This document shows positions 1 through 6,229 of a DNA stretch of 10,360 nt, piece by piece. Under the pieces are notes generated by a model, which worked only from the letters and a program-made list of their open reading frames with translations, had not been told where the DNA came from and did no database searches. Within the stretch, counting starts at the first letter, position 1; each line of letters begins with the position of its first letter. Origin of the DNA: Verrucomicrobiota bacterium (GTDB lineage Bacteria > Verrucomicrobiota > Verrucomicrobiia > Chthoniobacterales > UBA10450); assembly GCA_003219945.1 (NCBI GenBank), contig QHQV01000270.1, forward strand, positions 443 through 10,802, read 5' to 3'. A program made the position numbers and the translations under genes.

Positions 1-2
1 CT

Positions 3-182
3 GCGATTCCGTACGTCGGCTCAGTTATACTTTTGCCAATTCGAGTTGCCCTTGGCGCTTTCTCGCTGTTGTTCATGCGACAGTTCGGTTCCGAGTATGA
101 TGTTTGGGCCGGCTTCATGCCTCCGGAATTTTTGGTTGTCCTAATGCCGCCGCCCGCGCTTTCGGGAACTGAAGCAGGCTAA
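3..182 (+). CDS. C-terminal fragment of a membrane protein (partial)
   Basis: Reading from base 3, an open frame of 59 codons enters from outside the window and ends at TAA 180-182. The translation begins AIPYVGSVILLPIRVALGAF, a long hydrophobic stretch that probably forms a membrane segment. It is followed by the more polar MRQFGSEYDVW and a short Pro-rich tail (VLMPPPALSG). The other two forward frames close with stops at about 106 and 143, so this frame is the most likely coding one. The pattern suits the end of an integral membrane protein with its C-terminus outside the bilayer. I do not recognise the family, and no function can be given from this fragment. The next gene starts 73 bases downstream. 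Confidence 0.6.
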   Translation, partial: AIPYVGSVILLPIRVALGAFSLLFMRQFGSEYDVWAGFMPPEFLVVLMPPPALSGTEAG

Positions 183-255
183 CTAACGGAGCAAACCACA
201 AGGCGCCCGAATCAAAAAACTCGACGAATCGTCAGGATTTGAATAACAAACGCTT

Positions 256-711
256 ATGAAAAAACCATTTATTCTTTATTGTATCACGCTGATTGCGATA
301 GCTCCGGTCTGTTTTAGTCAGGGGAAGCCGGCGAAAGCAGGCAAATCCGCTGCGAATGAGTCGATGGTCGGCGATCTCGAAAAATCCGCGTGGGAAGCAT
401 ACAAGAACAAACAGGCAGACGCATTCAAGGCGCTGATGTCGAAAGACTATTACGGCGTCTACCCCGAAGGAATGAAAACTTTGGACACTGAGCTTGCCGA
501 CATGGCAAAGAGCGATCTGCGCGATTACTCGTTTTCAGACGTGAAGGTGGTCTTCCCACATCCGAAGATGGCTGTTATGACCTACAAGGCGAAGGTGCAG
601 GCGACCGCTGACGGCAAGGACATTTCCGGCACGTACAACTGCGGAAGTATTTGGATTCAACAGGGCGGAAAATGGGTCGGCGCGTTTCATTCTGAAGCGA
701 AGACGCAGTAG
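256..711 (+). CDS. exported DUF4440 / SnoaL-like (NTF2-fold) protein
   Basis: A 151-residue protein with an N-terminal Sec signal peptide: residues 1-3 MKK, hydrophobic core about 4-20, likely cleavage near the CFSQG at 19-23. The mature part from about residue 36 resembles the DUF4440/SnoaL-like branch of the NTF2 superfamily. It has an early helix with WEAYKNKQADAFKALM (46-61), the DYYGVYPEG turn (64-72), and strands ending in KWVGAFHSEAK (139-149). These folds are about 110-130 residues long and form a cone-shaped pocket. Members range from isomerases and hydrolases to non-catalytic binding proteins, so the family does not fix a function. Two Cys residues (19 and 129) are present, but 19 lies inside the signal peptide and the surrounding residues are not a good lipobox. 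No clear ribosome-binding site precedes the ATG. Protein class is fairly sure; role unknown. Confidence 0.75.
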   Translation: MKKPFILYCITLIAIAPVCFSQGKPAKAGKSAANESMVGDLEKSAWEAYKNKQADAFKALMSKDYYGVYPEGMKTLDTELADMAKSDLRDYSFSDVKVVFPHPKMAVMTYKAKVQATADGKDISGTYNCGSIWIQQGGKWVGAFHSEAKTQ

Positions 712-741
712 GTGGAGACGGCCCGCCTCGGACCGCTGCAC

Positions 742-763
742 GTCGGCGCGAGGCCGCGCCGGC
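742..763. repeat. GC-rich hairpin between the DUF4440 gene and the oxidoreductase gene
   Basis: CGGCGCG (744-750) and CGCGCCG (755-761) are perfect inverted arms around the four-base loop AGGC. The stem extends by a T-G wobble (743/762) and a G-C pair (742/763), giving about nine pairs. A second pairing, GCCTCG (725-730) with CGAGGC (749-754), competes with it. There is no T run after it, so it is not a textbook intrinsic terminator. It may be a short dispersed intergenic repeat or a transcript-end stabiliser for the upstream gene. Confidence 0.45.
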
Positions 764-780
764 TCCATCAGTTGCTCGTT

Positions 781-1815
781 ATGAGAATTGCAAGACAACT
801 CACGTTGCTCGCAGGCTTAGCGGCATCGCCTGTTCTATTAACTACTCTTAAAGCGCAATCTGCCACGCCCACTATGAAAGCTGTTGTCATTCATCAGTAC
901 GGCGGCCCGGAAGTTTTGAAATATGAAGACATCCCGCGACCAGAACCGAAGGACGATCAGTTGCTCATCCGTGTCATTGCGGCTGGTGTGAATCCGGTCG
1001 ATGGCATGATCCGATCGGGAATGTTCGATAAAGAGGGAAAGCGCGCCTTCCCGATAATTCTCGGCGGCGATGTCGCAGGCGTTGTTGAAAAAGTTGGAAG
1101 TAAAATCACGAAATTCAAAGCAGGCGATCCTGTGTTCGCGTACGTCAGCTTGGACAATAGCGGCGGATATGCGGAATACGCGCTTGTGACGGAACGCGAA
1201 GCGGCGCCTAAGCCAAAGTCGCTTACGTATGTGCAGGCGGCAGCGGTGCCGATTGTGGCCATGACTGCGTGGCAGGCGCTGGTCGACACCGCCCAGCTGA
1301 ACGCCGGTCAAACCGTGCTCGTTCATGGCGGCTCAGGTGGTGTGGGATCGTTTGCAATTCAAATCGCCAAGGCGCGCCGAGCGAAGGTCATCGCGACGGC
1401 TTCAACTGCGAATCAGGATTTCCTGAGGCAGCTCGGGGCCGATACGGCGATCGATTACACCAAGCAAAAATTCGAGGATGTCGCTAAGAATGTTGATGTG
1501 GTGCTTGATTCGATTGGCGGCGATACACTCGCCCGTTCATATGGCGTAGTGAAGAAGGGCGGCATTATCGTTTCATTGGTCGCGCGTCCGAAAGAGTCCG
1601 AACTGGAGAAACACGGCATTCGTGGCATCGCTCTGAATGTTGAGCCAAATTCAGAAGAGCTCGCAGAGATCGGCAACCTGATCGATGACAAGAAAATCAA
1701 AGTAATCGTGTCGCAAAGATTTCCGCTTTCGGAAGCGATGAAAGCGCAGGAGCAGGTAGCGACGGGCCACACGCGCGGTAAAATAGTTCTTAAAGTTGGT
1801 GACGAACCGAAGTAA
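781..1815 (+). CDS. NAD(P)-dependent quinone-oxidoreductase-type MDR enzyme with N-terminal leader
   Basis: A 344-residue member of the medium-chain dehydrogenase/reductase superfamily, quinone oxidoreductase/zeta-crystallin type. A GroES-like domain covers about residues 32-150 (MKAVVIHQYGGPEVL, GVNPVDGMIRSG, LGGDVAGVVEKVG). The Rossmann domain follows, with the nucleotide-binding GGSGGVG at 183-189, then DYTKQKF and VLDSIGGDTL, and a C-terminal part ending in GHTRGKIVLKV. The Cys/His zinc ligands of alcohol dehydrogenases are absent, so a zinc-independent NADPH:quinone or enone reductase is expected; the substrate is unknown. The start is ambiguous. ATG 874 gives the canonical family start MKAVVI. 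ATG 781 adds 31 residues that look like a Sec signal peptide (hydrophobic 7-22, then LKAQSA). I list the longer form because the leader is so signal-like. A GTG at 712 is in frame but would add an Arg/Pro-rich segment from the hairpin repeat and is rejected. Confidence 0.85.
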   Translation: MRIARQLTLLAGLAASPVLLTTLKAQSATPTMKAVVIHQYGGPEVLKYEDIPRPEPKDDQLLIRVIAAGVNPVDGMIRSGMFDKEGKRAFPIILGGDVAGVVEKVGSKITKFKAGDPVFAYVSLDNSGGYAEYALVTEREAAPKPKSLTYVQAAAVPIVAMTAWQALVDTAQLNAGQTVLVHGGSGGVGSFAIQIAKARRAKVIATASTANQDFLRQLGADTAIDYTKQKFEDVAKNVDVVLDSIGGDTLARSYGVVKKGGIIVSLVARPKESELEKHGIRGIALNVEPNSEELAEIGNLIDDKKIKVIVSQRFPLSEAMKAQEQVATGHTRGKIVLKVGDEPK

Positions 1816-1836
1816 CGGTATTCGATCCAGGCCGTC

Positions 1837-1878
1837 CTCATGCCGGGCGAAGCGCTTTGACGAAATGCAAAGCATGAG
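1837..1878. other. inverted repeat downstream of the oxidoreductase gene
   Basis: Twenty-two bases after the stop codon, outer arms CTCATGC (1837-1843) and GCATGAG (1872-1878) enclose inner arms GCTTTG (1854-1859) and CAAAGC (1868-1873). The two stems share bases 1872-1873, so they are alternative rather than fully nested. The inner hairpin has an eight-base loop. No T run follows. It may mark the 3' end of the transcript, but the signal is weak. Confidence 0.3.
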
Positions 1879-1935
1879 ACTCGGCATTCGAACACCTCAT
1901 GATCATTGCTGGGCACACCGCTGGAAAACTCATCC

Positions 1936-1963
1936 GAGATTCTTCGCTTCGCTCAGAATGACA
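1936..1963. repeat. short dispersed-repeat-like motif (TCATTCTGAGCGAAGCGAAG type)
   Basis: On the minus strand this reads TCATTCTGAGCGAAGCGAAG followed by AATCTC. ATTCT (1939-1943) and AGAAT (1955-1959) form inverted arms. From memory, this motif recurs between genes in many unrelated bacterial genomes, including Acidobacteria and Verrucomicrobia; I cannot count copies here, and only one is in the window. It lies just before the start of the next gene, so it could fall within that gene's leader. Confidence 0.45.
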
Positions 1964-1973
1964 TTAACGTACA

Positions 1974-2486
1974 ATGGCAACCATGAACTGGGATGCGATC
2001 AGCGCCATCTCGCAATTGATCGGCTCGCTAGCTGTTGTTTTGTCCGTGTTATATTTGGCCGTGCAAGTGCACCAGAGCACGCGGGTGGCCAAGCTCGCTA
2101 TGCAAGACGCGGCGGCCGCGGCGCTGCGCGATGTGACTAAGCCGTTGATGGAAAACTCCGAGCTGGAACGAATCTGGCGGGTGGGACTCGAGGATATTAG
2201 TGTGCTCTCAGTGGAAGAGCGGGCGCGATTTTTCCATGCTACTTACCAATTCTTGAAAGCGTTCGAGAGCATCCATTTTCATCATGTTTATGGAATGATG
2301 GACAGGGACCTCTGGGAAGGGTGGCATGGACTCCTTCGCCATTACGTCTTCGCGCCCGGCATGGCTCACTACTGGAAACTTCGGCCTGAAGTCTTCTCCG
2401 AACGGTTTCGCAATTTTGTTAGCTCGCTCGAACCACCGACCGATCAACGCACGGTCGGCACCCTTTTCAAAAAGGAACAAAGCTAA
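1974..2486 (+). CDS. small N-terminally membrane-anchored protein, function unknown
   Basis: A protein of 170 residues, or 167 from the second Met at 1983. MNWDAISAISQLIGSLAVVL runs into YLAVQVHQSTRVAK, giving one transmembrane helix at about residues 10-31 and then a charged region. The arrangement 'M-D/N-W-x-x-I ... G ... Y-L-A-x-Q-x-x-Q-x-T-R' is shared by many uncharacterised bacterial proteins known to me. These carry a helical soluble domain behind a single N-terminal helix, and their role is not known. That comparison suggests the ATG at 1983 is the true start; neither candidate has a clear ribosome-binding site. The soluble part is rich in aromatic and His residues (FHATYQFLKAFESIHFHHVYG, about 89-108; DLWEGWHGLLRHYVF, about 112-126) and is predicted mostly helical. 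It stands alone and is followed by a hairpin. Confidence 0.7.
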   Translation: MATMNWDAISAISQLIGSLAVVLSVLYLAVQVHQSTRVAKLAMQDAAAAALRDVTKPLMENSELERIWRVGLEDISVLSVEERARFFHATYQFLKAFESIHFHHVYGMMDRDLWEGWHGLLRHYVFAPGMAHYWKLRPEVFSERFRNFVSSLEPPTDQRTVGTLFKKEQS

Positions 2487-2491
2487 TGAGG

Positions 2492-2515
2492 AGCGCGAGC
2501 ATGTTGCTCCGCGCT
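2492..2515. terminator. hairpin between convergent genes, possible terminator
   Basis: Five bases after the stop of the preceding gene, AGCGCGAGCA (2492-2501) pairs with TGCTC-C-GCGCT (2505-2515) around a TGT loop. That gives ten pairs with one bulged C at 2510. Only three T residues follow on the plus strand and none on the minus strand. The position is right for a terminator of the plus-strand gene, and it also lies at the 3' end of the decayed minus-strand gene. Judged by structure alone. Confidence 0.4.
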
Positions 2516-2535
2516 TTCCAATCGTACAGCGCCAC

Positions 2536-2985
2536 TTACAGGGACCTGGTACGGGGATGACGAATTTGCCGTCTTTCTCGGCCACGAAGTTTTCGGAGCT
2601 GCTGGATGAGCTGCCGCTCCCGTCCTTTTTCTCAACTTTGATGACAAGCTTTTTCGTCGGTTTGAGATTCAGGCAAACTTTGCCGGTTGGTCCGTCCATC
2701 GGTGTCGTCGCTTTTTTAACGTCCTCCGGCGTGAGATTAACAAGGTCAATGTTGGAAATTTTCTCGAGGCTTCCTCCGACTGCATCATTTTGTAAAACTC
2801 AAGGCCGCGGGGTCTGAGCCTTGTGTAAAGGAAAGACTCCAAGGTGGCTATGTTCTTGCCTTCCATTGCTGCTTTGTACTTGTCGGCAAAGGCTTTTTTC
2901 CTGCTCGGGCGTGTCCGCCACGATAAAGGCGACTGATAACAGGGTGTGCGCCAGCTACTGTAGAGATTTTCGTTGAGCTTTTCAT
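2536..2985 (-). pseudogene. decayed gene for a small secreted protein, five frame breaks
   Basis: On the minus strand, fragments of one protein can be followed across all three frames. Signal-peptide start MKSSTKISTVAGA (2985-2947); LLSVAFIVADTPEQEK (2942-2895); AFADKYKAAMEG continuing to LESFLYT (2893-2822); GSDPAAL (2820-2800); EFYKMMQSEEAS (2800-2765); then KISNIDLVNLTPEDVKKATT onward (2762 down). The last fragment runs through PMDGPTGKVCLNLKPTKK and a serine run (GSGSSSSSS) to FVIPVPGPCK (near 2536). The breaks are about four extra bases near 2946, one extra A in an A6 run near 2894, one extra A near 2821, one missing base near 2800, and one shift near 2764. Joined, the pieces give about 150 residues: a signal peptide, a short helical domain, and a Lys/Ser-rich C-terminal part. 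No stop follows CK; the frame runs on, antisense, into the previous gene. Family not recognised. The 3' limit is approximate. Confidence 0.7.
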
Positions 2986-3106
2986 GGGCGCCACCGTCGC
3001 CGGCTCGATTTCCGCAACGCAAGCCAATTCTAAAAAGAAAAATCATTGCTGAGTCCCGCCGCGCGGAGTATTCCACTCTGCCTGTCTGGGCATCGATAAT
3101 TTCCCG

Positions 3107-4297
3107 ATGAACATCCACGAATATCAGGCCAAAGAGTTGCTGCAGAAATTCGATGTGGCTACAACGCGCGGCCGAGTCGCGACGACACTTGATGAAGCAG
3201 AGCAGATCGCGCGTGAGCTGGGCGATATCGATATTGTCGTTAAGGCACAGATCCACGCCGGTGGACGTGGCAAAGGCAACTTCAACAACAAATTCAAGGG
3301 CGGCGTGCACGTTCGCAAAACGCCTGACGAGGTTCGTGATGTTGCGGCGAAAATGCTCGGGCAAATTCTGGTGACGCATCAGACCGGACCGGCTGGTCGT
3401 CTGGTGAACAAAGTTCTCGTGGCAGAATCGGCCGATATTGCGCGGGGGGAAACCTATTTTGCCGTCCTGCTCGATCGCGCGACGGCTGCACCTGTGATTG
3501 TCGCCAGCACGGAAGGCGGCGTCGAAATTGAAGCTGTTGCGGCGAAATCGCCCGAGAAAATTATTCGGGAGCCGATTGACCCATTAGCCGGCCTTCAGCC
3601 ATACCAGGCGCGCAAACTGGCAAGCCAACTCGGTTTCGAATCATCGCAGCTAAAGAACGCGTCAAAATTATTCGACGGACTTTATCGCACTTTCATTGCG
3701 TACGATTGCTCGATGGTCGAGGTCAACCCACTGGTCGTTACGAACAAAGGCGAAGTCCTAGCGCTGGATGCCAAGTTTAACTTTGACGACAATGCGCTGT
3801 ATCGACATCCGGAGATCGCTGCGATGCGTGACATAGCCGAGGAAGATCCTCGCGAAGTCGAAGCGTCAAAGCACGGGCTGAATTACATCGGGCTCAACGG
3901 CAACATAGCGTGCCTGGTCAATGGCGCCGGCCTTGCCATGGCTACCATGGACATCATCAAATTCTACGGCGGCGAACCGGCTAATTTTCTCGACGTCGGC
4001 GGCGGCGCGACGGAAGAGCAGGTGACTGAAGCGTTCGAAATCCTGATCGCCGACAAGAAAGTAAAGGCGATCCTGGTAAATATTTTCGGCGGGATCATGA
4101 AATGCGATGTGATCGCGCAAGGTATCATCGATGCAGCTAAAACCGTGAAGCTGTCGGTGCCGCTTGTCGTTCGTTTGGAGGGAACAAACGTCGAGCAAGG
4201 CAAACAATTGTTGAAGGAAAGTGGCCTCGCGCTAATTGCAGCGGACGATCTCGCCGATGCAGCGCAAAGAGTGGTCAAAGCGGCGAAAGGCAAATGA
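3107..4297 (+). CDS. sucC: succinyl-CoA synthetase (ADP/GDP-forming) beta subunit
   Basis: A 396-residue protein; the usual length is about 385-400. It forms the complex with SucD that interconverts succinyl-CoA plus ADP (or GDP) and phosphate with succinate, CoA and ATP (GTP) in the cytosolic TCA cycle. The ATP-grasp domain starts with the near-invariant [12 protein letters not shown] and holds the nucleotide-binding GGRGKGN (52-58), the magnesium-site EVNPL (205-209) and the nearby [12 protein letters not shown]. The C-terminal CoA-ligase domain has [20 protein letters not shown] (262-281), [11 protein letters not shown] (291-301), NIFGGI (325-330) and [11 protein letters not shown] (356-366). 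All expected motifs are intact. No Shine-Dalgarno site precedes the ATG. The stop overlaps the next gene's ATG in ATGA (4294-4297). sucD does not follow directly; three genes intervene. Divergent from the decayed secreted-protein gene, with 121 bp between starts. Confidence 0.97.
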   Translation: MNIHEYQAKELLQKFDVATTRGRVATTLDEAEQIARELGDIDIVVKAQIHAGGRGKGNFNNKFKGGVHVRKTPDEVRDVAAKMLGQILVTHQTGPAGRLVNKVLVAESADIARGETYFAVLLDRATAAPVIVASTEGGVEIEAVAAKSPEKIIREPIDPLAGLQPYQARKLASQLGFESSQLKNASKLFDGLYRTFIAYDCSMVEVNPLVVTNKGEVLALDAKFNFDDNALYRHPEIAAMRDIAEEDPREVEASKHGLNYIGLNGNIACLVNGAGLAMATMDIIKFYGGEPANFLDVGGGATEEQVTEAFEILIADKKVKAILVNIFGGIMKCDVIAQGIIDAAKTVKLSVPLVVRLEGTNVEQGKQLLKESGLALIAADDLADAAQRVVKAAKGK

Positions 4298-5373
4298 AGC
4301 TGAGTTCTGCAATCGTATTGGTTGCGCTTACCGCCGCGCTTTCAGCAGAGGAGCTTCCGCGTAGGTCCAAAGAGCCACGCGAGAGTTATCCGAACCTCGA
4401 CGTTATTTACGAATCGGTGACAATGGCGGACGGCAAACGCTTGCGTAGCATCATCACCAAGCCGCGCGACGCGAAGGCAAAATTGCCGGTCATTTTTCTC
4501 GCCGGCTGGCTGAGCTGCGATTCGGTCGAAGCACCGACAGACACGAAAGATGCCACCGGTTTGATTCTGCGTGGGCTGGCGCAAACGCCTGGTTTTTGCT
4601 TGTTCAAAATCGATAAGCCGGGCTGCGGGGACAGCGAAGGCGATTGTTCGCAAACCGATTTCGAGACGGAGCTCGCCGGATATCGTAGCGCATTCCGCGC
4701 GATGAAGAATTACGGCTTCATCGATTCGAACCGCGTGTACATTTTCGGCAGCAGCAACGGAGGCGGATTCGCACCCTTGGTTCCGGAGACGGAATCAGAA
4801 CAGGCGCAAGTGCGCGGTTACATCACCATCGGCGGCTGGGTCAAAACGTGGTTCGAGCACATGCTAGACATCGAGCGGCGGCGTTTTGTTCTGATGAAAA
4901 AGTCGCCGGGCGAAGTGACTGATCGGATAAAGGGCGCCACCACACTTTATTATGAGTGGTTAATTAAGGGCCGCCGCGTTCCGGAGATCTTAGAAAAGCC
5001 AGAGCTTGCAGAACTATGGCCTGAGGGGAAGGACCAGACCCATCTTTACGGCCGACCGCTGAAGTTTTATCAACACCTGCAGAGGCTGAATCTCGCCGCC
5101 GCTTGGTCCCGCGTGAAAGTTCCAGCGCTAATCCTGCACGGGCAGTACGACTGGATCATGGGCCGTGAAGATTCTGAACTGATCGCGCACATTGTGAACG
5201 CAAATGTTCCCGGTGCGGCGCGTTTTGTTGAAGTGCCGGACATGGGGCACGGCGGGCAGCATTATTTGAGCATGGCTGACGCGTTCGCTGGGAAGCAGGC
5301 GCCATTCGATCCGAAAATTCTTCGAACCATGACAGATTGGTTGGACCGACAACAAAAGAAACCCGCAGGATGA
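4294..5373 (+). CDS. exported alpha/beta hydrolase (serine hydrolase)
   Basis: A 359-residue alpha/beta-hydrolase-fold protein with a short N-terminal signal peptide ([20 protein letters not shown], cleavage around 18), so probably periplasmic. An early strand-turn reads [12 protein letters not shown] (66-77), near the expected oxyanion region. The nucleophile elbow is G-S-S-N-G (152-156) with Ser154. The acid is Asp286 in LILHGQYDW, and the base is His319 in VPDMGHGG. The triad is therefore complete and in normal order. The insert between elbow and acid (about 180-270) is a helical cap rich in Trp, Tyr and Arg. The family covers esterases, lipases and peptidases; the substrate cannot be named. 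Its ATG overlaps the sucC stop (ATGA), and its own stop overlaps the next gene's ATG at 5370-5373. This suggests translational coupling within the sucC operon, which is odd for an exported enzyme. Confidence 0.88.
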   Translation: MKLSSAIVLVALTAALSAEELPRRSKEPRESYPNLDVIYESVTMADGKRLRSIITKPRDAKAKLPVIFLAGWLSCDSVEAPTDTKDATGLILRGLAQTPGFCLFKIDKPGCGDSEGDCSQTDFETELAGYRSAFRAMKNYGFIDSNRVYIFGSSNGGGFAPLVPETESEQAQVRGYITIGGWVKTWFEHMLDIERRRFVLMKKSPGEVTDRIKGATTLYYEWLIKGRRVPEILEKPELAELWPEGKDQTHLYGRPLKFYQHLQRLNLAAAWSRVKVPALILHGQYDWIMGREDSELIAHIVNANVPGAARFVEVPDMGHGGQHYLSMADAFAGKQAPFDPKILRTMTDWLDRQQKKPAG

Positions 5374-5753
5374 AGATCAAGGAAATCGGTTTTGTTGGAA
5401 TTCCCGTAACGGACATCCCGCGAGCGCGAAAGTTTTACGAGGATGTCCTTGGCTTGCAGGTCTCAGACGAAATGATGGGCGGAAAATGGATCGAATACAC
5501 AGTTGGTGGTAACACGCTCGCGATTGCGAATGTTGGCGAGGAGTGGAAGCCGTCAGATCAAGGGACAGGTGCGGCGCTGGAAGTGGAAAACTTCGACGAA
5601 GCGATTAACCAGCTCAGAAGTCAAGGTGTACCATTCGCTGCTGAGCCTTTTGAGACGCCGTGTTGTCACATGGCGGTGGTGCAAGATCCGGACGGAAACA
5701 AGCTCATAATTCACAAACTCAAACCCGAAAACGAGAAAGGAGTCTGCAAATGA
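5370..5753 (+). CDS. VOC / glyoxalase-fold protein, first of a tandem pair
   Basis: A 127-residue single vicinal-oxygen-chelate protein with two beta-alpha-beta-beta-beta modules. The first module is KEIGFVGIPVTDIPRARKFY (4-23), then WIEYTVGGNTLAIA. The second is GAALEVENFDEAINQLRSQG (67-86), closing with DPDGNKLIIHK (106-116), a hallmark of a common glyoxalase/bleomycin-resistance-like subgroup. Phe8 sits where metal-dependent relatives usually have His, and the last strand has Ile-Ile where they carry Glu. By eye, several usual metal ligands are therefore missing. It may be a metal-independent binder or enzyme; lyase activity should not be assumed. I chose the ATG at 5370 because it gives the ATGA overlap with the hydrolase, has a short AGGA just upstream, and starts exactly at the family N-terminus. 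An in-frame ATG at 5337 lies inside the hydrolase gene. The stop overlaps the next start. Confidence 0.88.
   Translation: MKIKEIGFVGIPVTDIPRARKFYEDVLGLQVSDEMMGGKWIEYTVGGNTLAIANVGEEWKPSDQGTGAALEVENFDEAINQLRSQGVPFAAEPFETPCCHMAVVQDPDGNKLIIHKLKPENEKGVCK
5735..5741 (+). promoter_or_regulatory. ribosome-binding site of the second VOC gene
   Basis: AAAGGAG lies 8 bases before the ATG at 5750, inside the end of the first VOC gene. It is the clearest Shine-Dalgarno site in the window and decides the start of the second VOC gene. Most other genes here lack one. Confidence 0.6.
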
Positions 5754-6109
5754 TTACGAATGAAGTGGCCTTTGTTGCCATTGCGGTGTCTGACAAGGAA
5801 CGCGCGCGAAAATTCTATCAGGAGACGCTGGAGCTAACGCCTACGCGCACGCAGATGGATGGCGCGTGGGTCGAGTACGATATTGGTCCGATCACAATCG
5901 GAGTCGGTTCTCATCCGGCGTGGCAACCTTCGCGCGACGGAACAACAGTCGCCTTCGAGGTGGACGATTTCGATAATGCTTACGGGAAGTTAAAAGAGCG
6001 TGGCGTGATGTTCGACATTGAAAAAACCGAGACGCCAGTTTGCTGGATGGCGCAATTTCGCGACCCGGACGGAAACAAGCTGGTGATTCACAAGAGAAAA
6101 GAGAAATGA
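5750..6109 (+). CDS. VOC / glyoxalase-fold protein, second of a tandem pair
   Basis: A 119-residue VOC-fold protein, paralogous to its upstream neighbour. First module: VAFVAIAVSDKERARKFYQE (6-25). Second module: TTVAFEVDDFDNAYGKLKER (65-84). C-terminus: DPDGNKLVIHK (105-115). The pair shares the pattern T-P-x-C-x-M-A followed by DPDGNKLxIHK (the first copy has one extra residue), which points to a local duplication. As in the first copy, Phe8 replaces the usual first metal ligand and the last strand lacks the usual Glu. The two could form a heterodimer, since VOC active sites often arise at a dimer interface; that is inference. The start at 5750 is supported by the ribosome-binding site and the ATGA overlap. 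A longer in-frame start at 5660 would run through the previous gene. The TGA overlaps the left arm of a large inverted repeat. Confidence 0.88.
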   Translation: MITNEVAFVAIAVSDKERARKFYQETLELTPTRTQMDGAWVEYDIGPITIGVGSHPAWQPSRDGTTVAFEVDDFDNAYGKLKERGVMFDIEKTETPVCWMAQFRDPDGNKLVIHKRKEK

Positions 6110-6228
6110 ATCAGGAAACCAAGAAACCAGGAGACAAATCAGCAAAGCAGGAACGCAGGAATCCTTCTGATTTGTTTCATGGGTTCGTGGCTTCCACGTT
6201 TTTTCCTCTTTTCCTGCTTTCCTGATTC
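6108..6228. repeat. nested inverted repeat filling the gap before sucD
   Basis: Outer arms GAATCAGGAAA (6108-6118) and TTTCCTGATTC (6218-6228) are perfect 11-base inverted copies. Inner arms GAGACAAATCAG (6131-6142) and CTGATTTGTTTC (6167-6178) pair over 12 bases with one G-U. The sequence between them keeps partial symmetry: AGGAA-rich on the left, TTCCT-rich on the right. The element runs from the stop codon of the second VOC gene to one base before the sucD ATG. From memory, purine-rich AGGAAACCAGGAA-type sequence like this recurs between genes in related genomes, so it may be a dispersed repeat. In RNA it would form a long imperfect hairpin whose base touches the sucD start. Confidence 0.7.
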
Positions 6229-6229
6229 T

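Noticed and set aside
838..1326. Minus-strand open frame antisense to the oxidoreductase
   Set aside because: The plus-strand frame has clear family motifs over the same interval; the antisense translation shows none.
2208..2699. Long open minus-strand frame, 163 codons, partly antisense to the membrane-anchored protein gene
   Set aside because: Its first part is the last fragment of the decayed secreted-protein gene; beyond about 2536 it simply reads on, antisense to an apparently real gene. It is not a separate gene.
3046..3074. Possible sigma-70 promoter for sucC (TTGCTG, 17 bases, TATTCC)
   Set aside because: Only three matches to each hexamer consensus; too weak to list as a feature.
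2669..3379. Minus-strand open frame of 236 codons overlapping the start of sucC
   Set aside because: The part over sucC is a shadow. Only 2893-2822 and 2800-2765 of it belong to the decayed gene in this frame.
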